A model generated the notes under the pieces. That model saw only the letters and a program-made list of their open reading frames with translations, did not search any database and was not told the DNA's origin. The translations under genes and the position numbers were made by a program. From positions 450,831 through 514,830 of the forward strand of contig NW_004624752.1 in assembly GCF_000247695.1 (NCBI RefSeq): 64,000 bases of DNA, in the 5' to 3' direction. Source of the DNA: Heterocephalus glaber (lineage: Eukaryota; Chordata; Mammalia; Rodentia; Bathyergidae). Shown piece after piece: positions 59,560 to 64,000 of the stretch (positions are counted from its first letter, which is position 1; every line of letters starts with the position of its first letter).

Positions 59560-59872
59560 GGAGGGGGACAGTAAAGACCGAGCCGAGCCGAGGGGGTGGG
59601 CTAAGACCTGGGGCGGAGGTCGCGGGGTGGGGCGGCGGGCCGCTCGCCCCCCAGCTCGGCTCGGCCCGGCCGGCGGCCTAGGGTTTCCGCAGGGGCCGAG
59701 CGCGGGTCACGTGCGCGGGACGCGGGGGCCGGTTGGTCCGCGGGCGGGGGAGGGGCCGGAGTGCCCGGCGGGGGTCGGGGGTCGGCGGTTTGGGGAGCCG
59801 GGGTTACCACCGCGGAGGAGCTCGCGTCCTGCTGTCCGGTGCCGGGTGGGCCGGCTCCCACGGGCCGGTGCC
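59560..59872 (+). promoter_or_regulatory. MAPK12 CpG-island promoter
   Basis: CpG-dense sequence from about 59560 to 60200 covers the 5' end of MAPK12. A CACGTG E-box lies within gggtcacgtgcgcggg near 59707. No TATA box is seen at the expected distance. Confidence 0.65.
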
Positions 59873-62800
59873 ATGAGCTCGCCGCCGCCCCTGCGCAAGG
59901 GCTTCTACCGCCAGGAGGTGGCCAAGACGCTGTGGGCGGTGCGCGCCGAGTACCGGGACCTGCAGCCCGCGGGCTCGGGAGCGTACGGCGCTGTGTGGTG
60001 AGCGCGGGGCGGCGGGCGGCGGCCGGGGGCTCGGGCCGCGCTAAGTCCCCGCCCGCCCGCCTGCAGCTCGGCCGTGGACAGTCGCTCTGGCGCCAAGGTG
60101 GCCATCAAGAAGCTGTACCGGCCTTTCCAGTCCGAGCTGTTCGCCAAGCGTGCCTACCGCGAGTTGCGTCTGCTCAAGCACATGCGCCACGAGAACGTGA
60201 GTGCGCGCGCCCTCCACGATGCCCACCAGAGGGTCCCCACCAGGGCGCCACCCAGCCCAGCCAGCCCATGCACCGGGAGGGAGCGAGGGCCCCACGGCCA
60301 GATCCCCTTCTCCGCTCCTTGGCTTGGCTTGGGGCTGTGCCTGGCTCCCCAGCCCAGGCCCAGGTCAGGGGGCAGCAACCTGCCCAAGCCAGGGTTCCTC
60401 CAGTCTGCACCCTGGTGGGGTGTCCCTGGGCTTGGACCCGGTTCCGTGTGACATCCACTTGTGGCCTGGCCTTCCCACTGCCCCATCATACCTGGGCCTT
60501 GTCCCCGTGGTGGGAGGTGCCCTGCTGTGGAGGAGGGCCCTCCTGGAAGGGCACCTCCCTCTTCCCCACACCCGGCCTCCTCCAGCCCCGCCCGAGTCTG
60601 CCCCTCTAGGCCAGGGGTCCCCTGGGATGCAGGGCAAGGCCAGCCATTGTGATTCTGCAGCAGCAGAGCCTAGGCGGTGGCGAACCGAACCGCGCTGGAG
60701 CAGGCTGTTTGTATCATTGAAAGCTCTAAAAGGTTCGCCTGCACTGGCCTAGAGGTTGTGAGTGAAGGGGGCCTCCGTTTGGGGAGCATTACAGCCACTG
60801 CAGGTCTGGGGTCGGGAGGGTCTCATTTCCAGCCCTATCCGTGGGATACCACCAGGCCGTCCCTGGGCCTCTCCAGTGGCCATTGCTGGCTGTAGGAGCT
60901 CTTCTCTCTCTAGGGAGCTCTGCTTGCAGCTTTTCCTGTGGCCCTGAATTCAGTCCCTCCCACTCCCAGTCTGGGCACTTACACCCTGGGTCATCAGGAG
61001 AATGAGGTCCCTGCGCCCACAGGATGACAGACCCTCTTGGCTCCTGGCCCTTCTTAGCCACCCTGGTTCTCTTAAACTCCCCATGTCTGCCCTGGCCCTG
61101 GGCTTGGCCCCCTTTCTGTGTGATGTCCATTTGTGACCAGGCTTCGTCACCTCCCCACCACACTGGGCCTTGACCCTGTGAGGGTGGCTCCCCGTCCTTG
61201 GCATCCTCCCCAGATTCCCCTCCATCCTTCCCCGCACCTCCTTGTCCATCGCCCCTGTCCAGCCAAGGGCTCTGGGCCCCCTCAGTCTGCTCACCTCCAG
61301 TGCAGCCTGTGCTAGCTGGGGTCACCTCCATTGTGTTGGGGCCACCCACATGGTGCTGGGGTCCTGCTCTTCCTGCCAGGCTCCCACCCTATCCGCACCT
61401 GGTCACTGCTGCCACCAGGATGTCCTGAAGCTAAGCTGGGAGGCTCTGCCTAGCATACCCCACTGCCATGAGGAGACTGAAGCCGGGAGAGGCCGAGTGT
61501 CCCACTCAGTGGGGACAGGGAGCTGCCACCGGCCTCACCCAGCTCTGCCCCATGCTCCCCCTTGGTTGCTTTGGGTTTCCTTCCTTCTTACTCTGGGGCC
61601 GCTGTCCCTACCCCAGAGGCACGGAAGTCTGGTCCCTCTGACAGAGCTGCCTCAGCCTCCCGGACGCAGGTCCCTGTCCTAGAACTCTGCTGGGAACCCT
61701 TGGTCCCCCACCAGGCCTTTTTCTTCCCTCATCCACTCTCTGGCCTCATGTGGTCATCAGCCGCCCTCCACTTCCTGTCCCTCTCGCTCCCTGCACTGTG
61801 TTCTACAAGGCGTCTGGCAGTCACACTCACTGTCACAGCCCGGTTTCAACCCTTCCATGGTGGCTCTTGGAATCAAAGCCAGACTCTGTGCATGTGTGAG
61901 CCCTGCCCAGGCTCCCTCTGGCCTCTCCTTGGCTCCTCCTGGCCTGGGACTTGGCCACCTGGTGTCCCTTCCTGTGCCTCAGACTCCAAGTGTTCTCCCT
62001 CTGGCCTCGGCCACTGTGCATGTGGCCCCTCTGCTGTACCCACCTGCCTCTCTAGTTGCTCCATGCACAGCCCTCCTCAGGGAGGCCTCCATGGGCCCCT
62101 ACACACCCTGTCACCCCCAAGTCCTGGGGTAGCCAGTGTCAAAATAGCTGGCTGATATCCATCTCCCTTAACCAGGGGCTCTAGGTGCCCAGGTCTGGCT
62201 GCCACTTGACCTCACTCCAGGAGGGATCTGCTAGATGCTAGCTCTTCCCAGGCAGCTGTCCCCACCCTGGTCCTGGGTTGCCTTGGTTGACAGGAGGACA
62301 AGGGGGAGGGAAGGCAAAGGGGCTGGAGCTCTGGGACTGCAGGGAGCCTGGCCAGACGTGGGGCTGCCCCTTCCCTAGAGGATCTCGGCTGTCACCATCC
62401 AAAAATAGTGTGTATCTGTGGGCAAGTGTATGTACCAGGGCTGGGCCATGCTGCCAGTGGGCACAGACAAGGACAGCTGTGTGTGTGGGGGTGTTCTGCT
62501 AACCGGGGGGAGGTGAGCCCTACAGCCTCTGTGTGCCTCCAATTCTGCCCAATGCCCTGCCCCTAGGTGATCGGGCTCCTGGATGTGTTCACTCCTGACG
62601 AGACACTGGATGAGTTCACTGACTTGTGAGTGCCACTTGGGCCTGCCAGGCAGGCTGGGGGAGGCACAAGCAGCTCCTGGGAGCTGGCTTCAGCTTCTGG
62701 GTTGGCGTGGGGGCTACCTTCTGCCAGTCTACACTACATCCCTACTGCTTCCAGGGCCAGGGGACCCGGGCAGGCCCAGGCAGAGCTGGGCATTTTGCTG

Positions 62801-63735
62801 TCTCTATGACTCATGCCTGACACCTCACAGTGCCGGAGGTGTGAACCTTGGACTTGGTGTTTGTGAACAGGCAGGGCCCGTGCTCAGGACTCTGGCACCA
62901 GTGCATGGCCTGAAACTGAAGCTGCTGACCTTTGTTGGCAGACGGGGCAGATGCAGCCAGGAGGCCTACCCTGCCCTTGCCCCGAGGAGCCTGTCCTGTG
63001 CTGGCCACCTGATTTACACTGCTGCTGGTGGGAGGCCAAAGGGTGGGCCTGGGAAGGGCTGGAGGGGCAGGTAGCAGGTTCCTTGGTGCCTGGCTGACAG
63101 AGATTGAGGACCCACAGCAGACCCGGTGTACTTTGGGGTTGCTAAGGCCACTCCCCCCCCTTTCCCTCCACCCGCAAGCCCATACTTTTGACTCCAGTGT
63201 CCCTCCCCAGGCCCTCCTCCCTCCCCCTTCATCTGGACATTCAGAAGCCCTGTGCTAGGGAGGGTGGCTGGAATAGGCGTGGGCATGTGTTTGGGAAGGT
63301 GGGGCTGTCTCTGAGAGTGACCAGGGCGGGACCAGTGGTGGCTAGAGCCTGGGTGACAGCCCTGAGGCTGGGGGTGGCTGTGGCAGGACATCTGAGGAGC
63401 TGCTGCTGGGGTGGGATCTTCTAGGGCCTGAGCCTGGGCCCTGTGGGTGTTGGCGGAGGTCCAGGGCCGGGCCCTGCCCACTAATGCCCCAGCCCTTTCC
63501 CACAGCTATCTGGTAATGCCGTTCATGGGCACCGATCTAGGCAAGCTCATGAAGCACGAGACACTGAGTGAAGACCGGATCCAGTTCCTTGTGTATCAGA
63601 TGCTGAAGGGGCTGAAGGTGGGGTCTTTAGGGGCGCCTGTGGGAAGGGGGCAGCAGGGCTCTGGCTGGGGTCCCCAGGCTGATGGCTTCTGGCTCCTCCC
63701 CACAGTATATCCACGCTGCTGGGATCATCCACAGG
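59873..63735 (+). CDS. MAPK12: Mitogen-activated protein kinase 12 (p38 gamma), first five exons, 3' part outside the window
   Basis: Coding exons 59873-59997, 60067-60196, 62567-62625, 63506-63617 and 63706-63735 give the first 152 codons of about 367. Visible: N-terminus [16 protein letters not shown], glycine loop GSGAYGAV (34-41), catalytic Lys56, Met109 as gatekeeper (which makes p38gamma insensitive to the classical p38alpha/beta inhibitors) and the start of the catalytic loop at HR (151-152). DFG, TGY and the C-terminal PDZ ligand known for this family would lie to the right. Exons 2-5 have exactly the lengths of MAPK11 exons 2-5 (130, 59, 112, 30), as expected of tandem paralogues. 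Family knowledge: it is abundant in skeletal muscle and activated by MKK3/MKK6. Confidence 0.96.
60197..62566 (+). other. MAPK12 intron 2 (2.4 kb)
   Basis: No exon is seen. Two stretches (about 60400-60560 and 61060-61200) resemble each other, and about 61850-62100 looks like an old LINE-2 3' end. The same intron in MAPK11 is only 238 bp. Confidence 0.6.
61850..62100 (+). mobile_element. Possible LINE-2 3' fragment
   Basis: Wording ccatggtggctcttggaatc, aaagccagactctgtgcatg and gccctgcccaggctccc recalls the L2 3' end, strongly diverged. Confidence 0.35.
62626..63505 (+). other. MAPK12 intron 3
   Basis: GC-rich unique sequence between exons 3 and 4. No repeat or exon recognised. Confidence 0.7.
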
Positions 63736-64000
63736 GTAAGTCGCCCTCCCTGGCTGTGGGCCTGAGAGGGGCTCAATCCCCATCTCCATTTCCCACATGT
63801 GACAAGGGGACAGTGAGGTCTGTGTGGGCTTTCACACAGGGGCCCGTACAAGTCCTATTGCTAGCAACCCCCGGGGACCCAGCCCCTGTCCTCTCCCTCA
63901 AAGGGCTGTAGGGGCAAAGGCCCAGGCCCCATCTGGTGGCCCCTGTGGGTATCACCCTCCCCTTGGCCTTGCATGTGCTCAGGTCACAGGGCACAGTGGT
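63736..64000 (+). other. MAPK12 intron 5, partial
   Basis: Begins with a GTAAGT donor and runs to the window end. It holds a stretch near 63779-63810 (catctccatttcccacatgt) that may be a short MIR-like remnant. No exon is seen. Confidence 0.6.

Overview
This window is mammalian nuclear DNA, most likely from a rodent of the hystricognath group (guinea pig, chinchilla and mole-rat relatives). The genes are split by GT-AG introns, the promoters are CpG islands, and the intergenic DNA is full of two short SINE families. One is a tRNA-derived ID-like element in a form I associate with hystricognaths (A-box region reading like TTTAGCTCAGTGGTTCC, B-box like GTTCGATCCCCGGTACC). The other is a 7SL-derived B1-like element. 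The species itself cannot be named from the sequence.

Gene content and order match the block known from human 22q13.33, read here left to right on the + strand: DENND6B (coding 9000-19632, 20 exons, 585 codons), PLXNB2 (coding 35483-47037 in 35 coding exons, 1844 codons, with a CpG-island leader near 22.6 kb and a 12.8-kb first intron), MAPK11/p38beta (51594-56420, 12 exons, 364 codons) and the first five coding exons of MAPK12/p38gamma (59873-63735, cut by the window end). I traced every coding exon through its splice sites. All three complete genes stay open from start to stop and have, or nearly have, the length expected of the family. In the human order HDAC10 would follow on the right and PPP6R2 would lie beyond the left end.

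Region by region: 1-8.4 kb is gene-free and repeat-rich. An old L1 3' end is split by an ID SINE and by a decayed endogenous retrovirus with paired LTRs (969-6121), whose 3' LTR carries a B1 SINE. A dense SINE field follows to 8.2 kb. The DENND6B CpG island and gene fill 8.4-19.8 kb, with a 5.2-kb first intron holding SINEs, a probable hAT DNA transposon, an L1-type fragment and a (GT)n tract. 19.8-22.3 kb is intergenic. PLXNB2 occupies 22.4-47.7 kb. 47.7-51.2 kb is intergenic with a SINE cluster. MAPK11 and MAPK12 are tandem paralogues.

The genes are neighbours by ancient linkage, not an operon: a Rab GEF, a semaphorin receptor and two stress-activated kinases. The observations most worth checking are a minor-spliceosome (U12-type) intron in MAPK11, the retroviral remnant that combines a class III-looking pol with an env-type region, a directly repeated TEAD-like site pair in PLXNB2 intron 1, and three copies of one 14-bp direct repeat framing two ID SINEs. 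I found no bacterial-type system, CRISPR array or wholly unrecognised protein-coding gene.
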